64,000 nucleotides of DNA from Hallella seregens ATCC 51272 (GCF_000518545.1 NZ_KI912453.1:26364-90363); one strand, 5' to 3'. Positions 26,276 through 34,728 are shown, numbered from the stretch's first letter. Numbers and translations: made by a program. The notes: generated by a model from the letters alone, not told the origin.

Positions 26276-26347
26276 CCCGCAAAAGGCCCGTCCCCGCTGC
26301 CCCATCCCCGGGACGCAGGGCCGGGCCTCTGCTTTCACATCCCCACC

Positions 26348-26728
26348 ATGGAAACCAAGACACGCTATTCCGACGAGGAGCTCGAAGAGTTCCGCACGAT
26401 TATCAACGAGAAACTCCGGCTCACGCGCGCCAGCTACAGCGACGCCATGCGCCGGCTGATGAATGCCGACAGCAACTCCGACGACGACACGGCCCCCACC
26501 TACAAGGTGCTCGAGGAAGGCACACAGGCCATGGAGCGCGAAAACCTCATCCAAATGGCCCAGCGCCAGCAGAAATTCATCCAAGGACTGGAGGCCGCAC
26601 TCATCCGCATCGACAAGAAAACTTACGGCATCGATCGGCTCACGGGGGAGCTCATTCCCAAGGAGAGGCTGCGCGTGGTGCCCCACGCCACACTCAGCGT
26701 AGCGTCCAAAAACGCCAGAAAGAAATGA
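26348..26728 (+). CDS. DksA/TraR-family protein without zinc-finger cysteines
   Basis: A 126-residue protein of DksA shape: an N-terminal coiled coil (about 5-90) with an acidic tip segment (NADSNSDDDTAPTYKVLEEG), then the globular end YGIDRLTGELIPKERLRVVPHATLSV. The family consensus there is YGxCxxCGxxIPxxRLxxxPxAxxCxxC; all four Cys positions are replaced here, so no zinc should be bound. It may still enter the RNA polymerase secondary channel to modulate initiation. It follows ileS by 72 bases and its TGA overlaps the lspA ATG. Confidence 0.88.
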   Translation: METKTRYSDEELEEFRTIINEKLRLTRASYSDAMRRLMNADSNSDDDTAPTYKVLEEGTQAMERENLIQMAQRQQKFIQGLEAALIRIDKKTYGIDRLTGELIPKERLRVVPHATLSVASKNARKK

Positions 26729-27411
26729 CGATGAAGAAGAAAGCAAGGGAGTTTATGACCGACGGCCGCATGGCCTGGCTGCTCGTGGTGGCCATCATCG
26801 TCATAGACCAGATTATCAAAATCGAGGTGAAGACCACGATGACGCTGGGCGAATCCATCCGCATCACCGACTGGTTCTACATCAATTTCATCGAGAACAT
26901 CGGCATGGCCTACGGCATGACCTTTGTCAACAAGCTCCTTTTGAGCGTGACACGGCTCGTGGCCATCGCGGTCATCGGTTGGTATATCCACCGCATGGTG
27001 AGGCGCGGGGCCCGCACGCGCTACGTGGTGTTCCTGTCCTTGATTGTGGCAGGAGCCGCCGGCAACGTCTTCGACTCCATGTTCTACGGGCTCGTTTTCA
27101 GTGCCTCCTCACCTTATTATATATCTTACGTGGTGCCTTTCGGCACCGGCTACTCCAGCTTCCTCATGGGCAAGGTGGTGGATATGTTCTATTTTCCCAT
27201 CATCCAGACCCAGTGGCCGGCGTGGGTTCCCGTGCTGGGCGGCGACCCATTCATCTTTTTCTCGCCCGTGTTCAACTTTGCCGACGCCTGCATCACGGTG
27301 GGCGTGGTCTGCCTGTTCCTCTTTTGCCGCAAGGACATGGAGCTGACGGGGGGCTGGAGAAAGCGGAAGGACGACCCGGCCGCGGCCGGCAACGACGGAG
27401 GCAACCCATGA
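26725..27411 (+). CDS. lspA: Lipoprotein signal peptidase (signal peptidase II)
   Basis: An inner-membrane aspartyl protease that removes the signal peptide of prolipoproteins; 228 residues, longer than the roughly 160 of typical enzymes because of Bacteroidetes-type insertions. Conserved blocks are VIDQIIKIEVK, FIENIGMAYGM, AGAAGNVFDSMFYG and FNFADACITVG, in which the Asp of NVFDS and of FADA are the catalytic pair. Four membrane helices are visible. ATG 26725 overlaps the previous stop; ATG 26731 is a possible alternative. The neighbour downstream is itself a lipoprotein. Confidence 0.94.
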   Translation: MTMKKKAREFMTDGRMAWLLVVAIIVIDQIIKIEVKTTMTLGESIRITDWFYINFIENIGMAYGMTFVNKLLLSVTRLVAIAVIGWYIHRMVRRGARTRYVVFLSLIVAGAAGNVFDSMFYGLVFSASSPYYISYVVPFGTGYSSFLMGKVVDMFYFPIIQTQWPAWVPVLGGDPFIFFSPVFNFADACITVGVVCLFLFCRKDMELTGGWRKRKDDPAAAGNDGGNP

Positions 27412-28328
27412 AAACGCTGCTCGTGGCCGCCGTCGCGGCATGGGTGTGTGTGCTGGCACTGGCCCTCGCGGGCTGCAAGCCCGGCGTGCCGTCCACGTTC
27501 ATCCAGGAGGACGACATGGAGGATTTGCTCTACGACTACCACCTGGCCGACGCCATGGCACGCGACGCCAAAGGCGACTATAACGAGAACATCATGGCCT
27601 ACCGCGCCGCCGTGTTGCGCAAGTACGGCGTGAGCCAGGCCGAGTTCGACACGTCGATGGTCTACTACATGCGCCACACCGACCGCCTGCACGCCATCTA
27701 CGAGCACGTGGCCCAGCGCATGCAGGACGACGCCCGCGAGCTGGGCTCGTCGTCGGACGACCTTGCAGCCCTCGCGACAACCAGCGCAACGGGCGACACG
27801 GCCGACATCTGGAGGGGCGAACGGAGCATTGCCCTCATCCCCAACCAGCCCTACAACGTCTACAGCTTCGCCCACACGGCCGACTCCTCGTTCCGCCGCG
27901 GCGACGCGTTCATCCTCTCGCTGCAGAGCGACTTCATCTTCCAGGACGGCGCGCGCGACGGCGTAGCGGCCCTGGCCGTGGTCTACGCCAACGACAGCGT
28001 GGCCTCGCGCGTCGTGCATATCTCCGCGGCCGGTCCCTTGACACTCACGCTCGACAACCCCGACAGCCTGGCCGTGAAGGCCGTGCGGGGCTTCTTCCTG
28101 CTCAACAAGGACAACCAGGCCAACGCCTCCGCCACCACGCTCCACCTCATGGCACTAAGCCGCATCCGCCTCTTCCGCTGCCATCCCAAGCCCAAGGCCG
28201 CAGCCGCCATGCAGCCGGGAGCGGCCGCGGGGCAGCCCGCCGACACCATGCCCCGCCCCGACGGCTCCGTGCCCCTGCCGCCGCCCGGGCACACCGGCGC
28301 ACCGCAACTCCGGCAACCCACGCGATAA
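27408..28328 (+). CDS. DUF4296-like lipoprotein
   Basis: A 306-residue lipoprotein. The signal peptide ends LALAGC, so Cys23 is lipidated. The helical part next to it (TFIQEDDMEDLLYDYHLADAMARDAKGDYNENIMAYRAAVLRKYGVSQAEFDTSMVYYMRHTDRLHAIYEHVAQRM) is the DUF4296 pattern; a beta-rich region and a Pro/Ala-rich tail follow. No function is known. The ATG overlaps the lspA stop (ATGA), so it is translated in coupling with the enzyme that would mature it. Confidence 0.83.
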   Translation: MKTLLVAAVAAWVCVLALALAGCKPGVPSTFIQEDDMEDLLYDYHLADAMARDAKGDYNENIMAYRAAVLRKYGVSQAEFDTSMVYYMRHTDRLHAIYEHVAQRMQDDARELGSSSDDLAALATTSATGDTADIWRGERSIALIPNQPYNVYSFAHTADSSFRRGDAFILSLQSDFIFQDGARDGVAALAVVYANDSVASRVVHISAAGPLTLTLDNPDSLAVKAVRGFFLLNKDNQANASATTLHLMALSRIRLFRCHPKPKAAAAMQPGAAAGQPADTMPRPDGSVPLPPPGHTGAPQLRQPTR

Positions 28329-28356
28329 CACCCCCAAACCCATCAACACATATAGC

Positions 28357-30003
28357 ATGAAAAAACAAATCACACTGGCCCTGCTGCTCCTCGCCGCCGT
28401 GGCGGCACCGGCCTGCACCAATTTCATCGTGGGCAAGAAAGCCTCGGCCGACGGCTCCGTCATCTGCTCCTACAACGCCGACGACTACGGCATGTTCACC
28501 GGTCTGTGCCACTATCCCGCCGCCCACCACGCCAAAGGCGCGATGCGCGACATTGTGAACTGGGACACACACCGGTTCATCGGCCGCATCCCCGAGGCGG
28601 CAGAGACCTACAACGTCATCGGCAACATCAACGAATACCAGGTCTCCATCGGCGAGACCACCTACGGCGGGCGCGAGGAAATGGTCGATCCCCAGGGCGG
28701 AATAGACTACGGTTCGCTCATCTACCTGGGTCTGCAACGCTCCAAGACGGCCCGCGAGGCCATCCGCGTGATGACCACACTGGCCGAGACCCACGGCTAC
28801 TGCTCCGAGGGCGAGACCTTCACCATCTGCGATCCCAACGAGGCTTGGGTGATGGAAATGATGGGCAAGGGCCCCGGCTCCAAGGGCGTGGTGTGGGTGG
28901 CACAGCGCATTCCCGACAACGCCATCTGCGGACACGCCAACCAGAGCCGCATCGGCAAGTTCGACATGCGCGACAAAGAAAACGTGATCTACTCCCGCGA
29001 CGTGGTGAAGTTCGCACGGCAGAAGGGCTGGTTCACGGGCAAGGACGCCGACTTCAGCTGGAAAGCCGTCTACGCCCGTCCCGACTTTTCGGGCCGGCGC
29101 ATCTGCGACGCCCGCGTGTGGGCCTTCTTCAACCGCTTCGCCAAGGGCATGGACCGCTACCTGCCTTGGGTTCTGGGCAAGGACGCAACGGCCGAGGACA
29201 TGCCCCTCTGGGTGGTGCCCGACCGCAAATTGAGCGTGCACGACGTGGAGACGGCCATGCGCGACCACTACGAGGGCACGCCCATGGCCATGGACAGTGC
29301 CGACATGGGGGGCGGCGTCTGGCAGATGCCCTACCGCCCCACACCGCTCTTTTTCAACGTGGACGGCAAGAAATACTTCAACGAGCGACCCACGAGCACG
29401 CAGCAGACGGCCTTTAGCTACGTGGCCCAGCTGCGCAGTTGGCTGCCCCGCCAGGTGGGCGGCGTGCTGTGGTTTGGCAACGACGACGGCAACATGGTGG
29501 CCTACACGCCCGTCTATTGCGGCAACACCGTGCAACCCGAGTGCTACAACACGCCCGGCGCCGACGCCCTGACGTTCTCGATGGACAACGCCTACTGGGT
29601 GTGCAACTGGGTGAGCAACATGGTCTACCCGCGCTACTCGCTGCTCTTCCCCAGCCTCGAAGCCGTGCGCGACTCGCTGGAGCAGAGCTACTTTGCCCAG
29701 CAGCCCGAGGTGGAGCAGCGCGCCGCCGCCCTCTGTGCCACCGACGAGGCCGCGGCCGTGAAGCTGCTCAACGCCTACAGCAACGAGAAAGCCCAGCAGA
29801 TGCTGGCCCGCTGGAAGCAGCTGGGAACCTATCTCATCGTGAAGTTCAACGACATGGCCGTGAAGCCCGAAACGGGCGGAGCCTTCGAGCGCACGCCCGA
29901 GGGGCTCGGCGCGGCCGTGAAGCGGCCCGGCTATCCCGAGGCCTTCCGCAAGAAATTGGTGGAGCAGACGGGCGACCGCTACCGCTGCCCGGAGGGCTTT
30001 TAG
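28357..30003 (+). CDS. C69-family dipeptidase
   Basis: A 548-residue Ntn-hydrolase that cleaves dipeptides outside the cytoplasm. A signal peptide (MKKQITLALLLLAAVAAPA) is followed at once by CTNFIVGKKASADGSV; Cys20 becomes the N-terminal nucleophile after processing, as is typical for C69 enzymes. Further family blocks are GEMTYGG-like GETTYGGREE, EGETFTICDPNEAWVMEMMGKGPGSKGVVWVAQRIPD and HANQSRIGKF. Length agrees with the family. It sits 28 bases past the DUF4296 gene and ends at a strong hairpin. Confidence 0.93.
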   Translation: MKKQITLALLLLAAVAAPACTNFIVGKKASADGSVICSYNADDYGMFTGLCHYPAAHHAKGAMRDIVNWDTHRFIGRIPEAAETYNVIGNINEYQVSIGETTYGGREEMVDPQGGIDYGSLIYLGLQRSKTAREAIRVMTTLAETHGYCSEGETFTICDPNEAWVMEMMGKGPGSKGVVWVAQRIPDNAICGHANQSRIGKFDMRDKENVIYSRDVVKFARQKGWFTGKDADFSWKAVYARPDFSGRRICDARVWAFFNRFAKGMDRYLPWVLGKDATAEDMPLWVVPDRKLSVHDVETAMRDHYEGTPMAMDSADMGGGVWQMPYRPTPLFFNVDGKKYFNERPTSTQQTAFSYVAQLRSWLPRQVGGVLWFGNDDGNMVAYTPVYCGNTVQPECYNTPGADALTFSMDNAYWVCNWVSNMVYPRYSLLFPSLEAVRDSLEQSYFAQQPEVEQRAAALCATDEAAAVKLLNAYSNEKAQQMLARWKQLGTYLIVKFNDMAVKPETGGAFERTPEGLGAAVKRPGYPEAFRKKLVEQTGDRYRCPEGF

Positions 30004-30088
30004 CCCGCCGGGGCAAGGATGCGAAAGGAGGAAAAAAGGATGTGAAAGGAGGAAAAGGAAAGGATTGGGGACAGAACCCACACAAGCA

Positions 30089-30118
30089 AAAGGCTTGCCG
30101 CGATTGCGGCAAGCCTTT
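30089..30118. terminator. Bidirectional terminator between dipeptidase and yfcE genes
   Basis: AAAGGCTTGCCGC (30089-30101) pairs perfectly with GCGGCAAGCCTTT (30106-30118) around GATT. A and T runs on the two sides suit termination on both strands; the right edge touches the stop codon of the yfcE-type gene. Confidence 0.85.
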
Positions 30119-30665
30119 ATTGGTTGAGGTCGAGCGAGGCCAGCGGGTTGCCGTCGAGCGTGTACATGGTGACCACGCCGCCGTCCATCACGCCCAGCGT
30201 GGGCGGGTTGCCGCCCTTGGGAAAGGTGATGGAGCCGGTGTTGCAACAGGCAGGGCTGTCGTCGCCCCGGCGCAACTCCCACAGATGGGTGTGGCCCGAA
30301 ACCACCAGGTCGAAGCGGCCGGGCGGCAATTGGGCCGGGCCGTAAACGTGGCCGTGGGTGAGCAGCACGCGCCGCCCCTCGTCCACGAGCAGCGCATAGT
30401 CGGCCATCATGGGGAAGCGGAGCAGCATCTGATCCACCTCGGAGTCGCAGTTGCCGCGCACGGCCACGATGTCGGCGGCCATGTCGTTGAGCAGGGCCGC
30501 CACGCCCTGGCCGTCGATGCCCTCGGGAATGCGGTTGCGCGGGCCGTAATTGATGACATCGCCCAGCAGGAGCAGCATGTCGCACCGCTGCGCGCGGTAG
30601 AAGTCGAGGGCGTGCTGCAACCTTGGCAGCGACCCGTGGATGTCGGAAAGGAGCAGGTATTTCAT
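30117..30665 (-). CDS. yfcE: YfcE-type phosphodiesterase
   Basis: A 182-residue metallophosphoesterase hydrolysing phosphodiester bonds. The metal-site motifs are all present: SDIHGSLP, LGDVINYGP, RGNCDSEVD, LTHGHVYGP and SGHTHLWEL. Size and motif set match YfcE/MJ0936-like enzymes. It is the last gene of a minus-strand operon, seven bases after a sigma factor gene. The natural substrate is unknown. Confidence 0.92.
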   Translation of the reverse strand: MKYLLLSDIHGSLPRLQHALDFYRAQRCDMLLLLGDVINYGPRNRIPEGIDGQGVAALLNDMAADIVAVRGNCDSEVDQMLLRFPMMADYALLVDEGRRVLLTHGHVYGPAQLPPGRFDLVVSGHTHLWELRRGDDSPACCNTGSITFPKGGNPPTLGVMDGGVVTMYTLDGNPLASLDLNQ

Positions 30666-30672
30666 GGGCGCG

Positions 30673-31398
30673 TCACTGCTTGAGGTAGTCGCGCAGCTCC
30701 GTGCTGCGCGTGAGCCGGCACACCCGGCGCACGGCCTTGTCGCGAATCTGGCGCACGCGCTCGCGCTTGAGCCCCATCTCCCGCCCTATCTCGGCCATGG
30801 TGAGGTGGGGCGTGCCGAGGCCGTAGAAGCGTTCCACCACCTGCCGTTCGCGCGGCTCGAGGCGGGCCACGAGCTGTTGCAGCTCGGCCAGCAGGGTGCC
30901 CTGCTCGAGCTGCCGGTCGGGGTCGGGCGCGTCGGCGTCGGCAATGATGCGGCCCAGGCTCAGCTCCTGGCTGCCTCCCACGGGTGCGTCGATGGAGAGG
31001 GGGTGGCTGCGTTTCTTCTCCAGCCGCGTGTCGGCCACGTTGCGCGGCACGCGGTAGAGGCCTCCCTGCTGCTCCACGGCCTGCTCCATGGCCTGGCGAA
31101 TATAGGGTGCGGCAAAGGCGACGAAGCGTTTGCCCTGCCGCCCGTCGAACCTGGCGGCGGCGCGAAGCATGCCGATGTTGCCCTCGCTGATGAGGTCTTC
31201 GGCGGGCAGTCCGCGGTCTTGATACTGGCGGGCCATCGCCACCACGAAGGTGAGGTTGGCCGAAACGAGCCGGTCGGTGGCCCGTTGGTCGCCGGCCTGT
31301 ATGCGGTCGGCGAGCTGCCGCTCCTCCTCGTCGGTGAGGAGCCGCTGCTGGCCTATCTCGTCGAGATAGGCGTGGAGTGCGTTCTTGTCCTTGTCCAT
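30673..31398 (-). CDS. Sigma-70 family sigma factor, group 2-like
   Basis: A 241-residue RNA polymerase sigma factor. Region 1.2 (HAYLDEIGQQRLLTDEEERQLADRIQAGD), region 2 (RLVSANLTFVVAMARQYQDRGLPAEDLISEGNIGMLRAAARFDGRQGKRFVAFAAPYIRQAMEQAV), a short region 3 and region 4 (LEPRERQVVERFYGLGTPHLTMAEIGREMGLKRERVRQIRDKAVRR) are complete, but the protein is shorter than the usual 280-290 residues of the principal Bacteroidetes sigma, mainly in region 3. It is most likely an alternative sigma factor. It follows a 66-residue protein by 26 bases. Confidence 0.88.
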   Translation of the reverse strand: MDKDKNALHAYLDEIGQQRLLTDEEERQLADRIQAGDQRATDRLVSANLTFVVAMARQYQDRGLPAEDLISEGNIGMLRAAARFDGRQGKRFVAFAAPYIRQAMEQAVEQQGGLYRVPRNVADTRLEKKRSHPLSIDAPVGGSQELSLGRIIADADAPDPDRQLEQGTLLAELQQLVARLEPRERQVVERFYGLGTPHLTMAEIGREMGLKRERVRQIRDKAVRRVCRLTRSTELRDYLKQ

Positions 31399-31424
31399 GA
31401 TGTGTGGTTTGCGGGGGCGGGCGT

Positions 31425-31625
31425 TCAGGCCAGGCCCGATTCGAGCAGCAGCTCGGCCACCTCCTCGGGGGTGTTGAAGTCCATGCCGGCCCTCAGGTCT
31501 TCGTTGGTCAGCTCGCCCATGAGCTGCCGGGCCTGCCGCTCGGTGAGGCGGGGCTGGCCGTCGGGGCCGGTGGTCTGGAGCAGAAGCCGGAGTATGCGGC
31601 TGCGGTATTCGGTGATGTCGTCCAT
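31425..31625 (-). CDS. Small protein encoded before a sigma factor gene
   Basis: A 66-residue soluble protein from ATG 31625 (MDDITEYRSRILRLLLQTT ... EEVAELLLESGLA), mostly helical, without signal peptide. I do not recognise a family. It sits 26 bases upstream of the sigma factor gene and is probably in the same transcript, so a regulatory role toward the sigma factor is possible but unsupported. On the minus strand TACCTTTA (31651-31658) is a near -7 box. The frame upstream to 31697 would run through that box. Confidence 0.68.
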   Translation of the reverse strand: MDDITEYRSRILRLLLQTTGPDGQPRLTERQARQLMGELTNEDLRAGMDFNTPEEVAELLLESGLA

Positions 31626-31724
31626 GCGTCGTGGGTTGATGTTTGCGGGGTAAAGGTACGCATAAAAAACGAAAACGCCCTGCTTTTTAAGCATCATTCA
31701 CGTGCGGGCCTCGGTTTTTTTACT

Positions 31725-31732
31725 TACTTTTG
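31725..31732 (+). promoter_or_regulatory. -7 box of the 83-residue gene
   Basis: TACTTTTG matches TAnnTTTG; no -33 seen at standard spacing. Confidence 0.45.
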
Positions 31733-31751
31733 CCGGCAAAAACCCCTACCC

Positions 31752-32003
31752 ATGATTAGCAAGGACAGCATTGAACAGACCTACGCCTTTCTGCACCAGA
31801 AGTGGCGCGTCTATGCGCACTCGCCAAGCGCGCGGCAAAAGGACGAAATCGAGTATGCCATCAGCTCGTATGTGGAGCAGATGAACCCCGCGCTCTACGC
31901 CCTTCTGGCCGCGGGCCGGCCCGACTACCTGCTGGCCCACGCCACCTTTGCCGCCGACATGGCCGAAGCCGTGGAGCGGTTGGAGCGGATGGCGTTGGGA
32001 TAG
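31752..32003 (+). CDS. Small protein of unknown function
   Basis: An 83-residue soluble, helical protein (MISKDSIEQTYAFLHQKWRVYAHSPSARQKDEIEYAISSYVEQMNPALYALLA ... VERLERMALG). No family recognised. A -7 box TACTTTTG lies at 31725-31732, 19 bases before the ATG, which supports this start over the longer open frame from 31404. It is convergent with the GH36 gene, with 38 bases between. Confidence 0.7.
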   Translation: MISKDSIEQTYAFLHQKWRVYAHSPSARQKDEIEYAISSYVEQMNPALYALLAAGRPDYLLAHATFAADMAEAVERLERMALG

Positions 32004-32041
32004 GTACAGCCGGAGCGGCCCCTGCGGCCGGCCCCGTCGCC

Positions 32042-34207
32042 TCACTCGAGCAGCAGCACGCGGCTGGCCCAGGCCGTGCCCGTGTCGTGGGTGTAGGGCA
32101 TTTCGAGGCCGTGCTCCATGAGATAGGTGCCGCTGTACTGCCTCCCCTCGCACGCCAGAGGCTTGCGGTCCACGCGGTTCAGCTCGCGCACGGTGTACGT
32201 GCGCGCCGGGTCGAGGCCGGCCATGGGGATGCGCGGCAGGTGCTGGTTGACGAAGGTCTCCGTCTTCCACCAGTACCACACGGCCTTGTCCCTGGCCTCC
32301 GTGACATACATCAGCGAGGCCACGCCCTTGTTGTCGTAGGGGCTCTGCAGCCGATAGATATTGCCCAGCTGCACGATAGGCCGTATCTGCTTGTACTCGC
32401 CAATGGCCTTGCGGCAGAGGTCGCGCTCCGCATCGGTCATGTTGCGGGGCTGTATCTCCATGCCCAGGCGGCCACTCATGGCCACGTCGATGCGGTATTT
32501 GAGGGGGATGACGCGGGCCGTCTGGTGGTTGGGGGCGGCCGAGATGTGCGAAGCCATGGCCATGGCCGGGAAGAAATAGCTGGTGCCCCACTGCATGTAG
32601 ACGCGCTGCAGGGCGTCGGTGTCGTCGCTTACCCAGAACTCGTCGAAGTAGGGCAGCACGCCCCAGTTGGCCCTGGCGCCGCCGCTGGCGCATGCCTGCA
32701 TCACGAGGTCGGGGTATTTGGCGCGGATGCGCCGGAAGACGCGCTCCAGTCCGCGGTGGTAAGCGATGTTGAGGTGGCTCTGGTCGGCCATGGGCAGATA
32801 CTGCGAACCGTGGTTCATCACCGGCATGTTGGCGTCCCACTTGATGTAGGCGATGTCGGGATGGGCCGTCATGAGCCGGTCGACGACGGAGAAGACGAAG
32901 TCCTGCACCTGCGGGTTGCCCAGGTCGAGTACCAGCTGCGTGCCGCCGCGTCCCGTCACGGCGTCGCGCCGCGGAGCCTTGACAACCCAGTCGGGATGCT
33001 TCTCGTAGAGCTCGCTGCGGGTGTTGGTCATCTCGGGTTCTATCCAGATACCGAACTTCACGCCGTGCCGGCGCGCGTCGCGCAACAGGCCGTCGATGCC
33101 CTCGGGCAGCTTCTCACGGTCCACCACCCAGTCGCCCAGCGCGGTGTCGTCGCGCTTGCGCGGATACTTTTGGCCGAACCATCCGTCGTCCATCACGAAG
33201 AGCTCGCCGCCCAGGTCGGCCAGGTCGGCCATCATCTGGTCCATGCCTTTCTGGTTCACGTCCATGTAGACGCCCTCCCACGAGTTGAGCAGCACCATGC
33301 GTTCGCGGTCGCCGTGCATGAGCCGGTACCGGCGCCCCCACCTGTGGAAGTTGCGGCTCGCGCCCGAAAGGCCCTCGCGCGAGAAGGTGAGGGCCAGGCA
33401 GGGCGTGGCGAAGGTCTCGCCGCGGCGCAGGTGGTACTCGGAGTTTTGCTCGTCGATGCCGGCCATGAGGTAGTGGTAGTCGCTGTCGTCGGTGATGGCG
33501 CGGAGGCGGTAGTTGCCGCTGTAGCACAGGGCGGCGCCGATGACGCGGCCGCTGTTCTCGCGGGCCTTGCCGTCGAGCGAGAACATCAGCTCGGCGTGGG
33601 CGGTGGCCGAGTTGCGCACGCCGTCGCGGTTGGCCACCACGATTTCGCCGGGCCGCAGCGGCTCCTCGGCCACGCGCCCCTCGTTGCCCCACGAGCCGTA
33701 GAGGTGGCTCATCCACACGTCGCCGCGGCGGATGGGGAGCGTGGCCGAGGCAAAGCCGGTGAGCGTCACCGTGGCTTTCTCGCCATTGGTGATTTCGGCC
33801 CAGGCCTCAATCATGTCCACGTCGGCCAGCGCACGGTATTTCAGATCCACGCGCAGGTCGTACACCGGGTCCCTGAGCCGCACGGTGGTGAGGTCGCCCT
33901 GCTGCGACGTGCCGGTTACGACGAGCTGCGTGCTCAGGTTGCCGTCGGCGTGGCGGCAGGCCAGCGCGGCCGGGGCCGGACAGTTGAGGCCGTAGGCCGG
34001 GTAGGCGTCCATGCGGCCGCCCCGCGGCACGGGCAGGGCCCGGCTCTCGGCGTCGCTGAGCCGCGAGCCGAAATAGACATACTCGGGTTGCCGTCCCTCG
34101 TCGGCACTGACCACCAGCGAGAGGTTGCGCGTGCAGATGTTCAGCCGGTCGGCATGGGCTGCCAGCGAACAAGTCACGGCGAGCGTAGTGAGAAGTTTGC
34201 AATACAT
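32042..34207 (-). CDS. GH36 alpha-galactosidase
   Basis: A 721-residue secreted or periplasmic glycosidase that removes terminal alpha-galactose (raffinose-type sugars, galactomannan). A signal peptide (LLTTLAVTCSLAAHA) precedes an N-terminal beta-supersandwich domain, the TIM barrel and a C-terminal beta domain. GH36 marks are NSWEGVYMDVNQ, GELFVMDDGWFG, FGIWIEPEM, the nucleophile Asp458 in YIKWDANM, the CASGGAR loop, and the acid/base region WVSDDTDALQR (Asp528 to Asp531). Length matches the family. It stands alone, with a -7 box at 34511 and a 22-base repeat array inside the long leader. Confidence 0.95.
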   Translation of the reverse strand: MYCKLLTTLAVTCSLAAHADRLNICTRNLSLVVSADEGRQPEYVYFGSRLSDAESRALPVPRGGRMDAYPAYGLNCPAPAALACRHADGNLSTQLVVTGTSQQGDLTTVRLRDPVYDLRVDLKYRALADVDMIEAWAEITNGEKATVTLTGFASATLPIRRGDVWMSHLYGSWGNEGRVAEEPLRPGEIVVANRDGVRNSATAHAELMFSLDGKARENSGRVIGAALCYSGNYRLRAITDDSDYHYLMAGIDEQNSEYHLRRGETFATPCLALTFSREGLSGASRNFHRWGRRYRLMHGDRERMVLLNSWEGVYMDVNQKGMDQMMADLADLGGELFVMDDGWFGQKYPRKRDDTALGDWVVDREKLPEGIDGLLRDARRHGVKFGIWIEPEMTNTRSELYEKHPDWVVKAPRRDAVTGRGGTQLVLDLGNPQVQDFVFSVVDRLMTAHPDIAYIKWDANMPVMNHGSQYLPMADQSHLNIAYHRGLERVFRRIRAKYPDLVMQACASGGARANWGVLPYFDEFWVSDDTDALQRVYMQWGTSYFFPAMAMASHISAAPNHQTARVIPLKYRIDVAMSGRLGMEIQPRNMTDAERDLCRKAIGEYKQIRPIVQLGNIYRLQSPYDNKGVASLMYVTEARDKAVWYWWKTETFVNQHLPRIPMAGLDPARTYTVRELNRVDRKPLACEGRQYSGTYLMEHGLEMPYTHDTGTAWASRVLLLE

Positions 34208-34274
34208 ATAGCGTTTAGGTTTAAAATGATTTGTCGTTGCGCGGCCCGCCGACGGGTGCTGCCGCTGCGGGCGC

Positions 34275-34406
34275 GGCCCGCGGGCGTTGCCTTCACGCCG
34301 CCATCGCCGCGCGTCTACGGTGCCATCGCACGCCCGTTACGGCGCAATCGCCAGGCCTTTGCGGTGCAATCGCGCGGCCTCAAGGCCGTCATCGCGCAGC
34401 CCCGGC
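34275..34406 (+). repeat. Tandem 22-base repeat array, locus A
   Basis: Six consecutive 22-base units start at 34275, 34297, 34319, 34341, 34363 and 34385. The best ones begin GGTGCCATCGCAC, GGCGCAATCGCC, GGTGCAATCGCGC and GCCGTCATCGCGC; the first unit is the most degenerate. The same core occurs in the arrays at 12928 and 47484. Confidence 0.78.
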
Positions 34407-34510
34407 GGCGGCAGGGCGTGCGTGCGGCTGGGGCAGGGGCAAGACTCTGCGGCCGCAAGGCCGACCCACAGCCGGGTCGTGACGGGGCCACCGAGGCGCG
34501 GGGCATGGTG

Positions 34511-34518
34511 CAAAGATA
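34511..34518 (-). promoter_or_regulatory. -7 box upstream of the GH36 gene
   Basis: Minus-strand TATCTTTG. If used, the leader would be about 300 bases and would include the 22-base array as RNA. No -33 element recognised. Confidence 0.42.
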
Positions 34519-34596
34519 GCCTTTTTTTGTCGCACGGCCACCCCGCGCGGCTTGTTTTTATGGCCCGGAGACCCTTTGCAAAACTTTTGCCACAAC

Positions 34597-34728
34597 AAAA
34601 AACAAAGCCGGCCATCCATCACGGATAGCCGGCTCGTAAAGTCAGTACTTATTAATGTAAGAAATCTAATAAAATAATATATAAACATGAAACAAAAGAC
34701 GGCCCTCGCGGGTGGCCTGATTTTCGAC
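34597..34728 (-). ncRNA. Candidate small RNA, family member 2
   Basis: Minus-strand TACCTTTG (34732-34739) is followed by about 132 bases ending in a strong hairpin: AGCCGGC (34606-34612) pairs with GCCGGCT (34628-34634), ATCC (34614-34617) with GGAT (34623-34626), then TTTGTTTTTTG. The middle is very AT-rich with AATAAGT and then ACGAGCC at the stem, as at 9394-9482. An in-frame ATG inside would give a Phe/Ile/Tyr/Leu-rich peptide running into the terminator, so a leader-peptide attenuator for the GH36 gene is an alternative. Confidence 0.4.
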
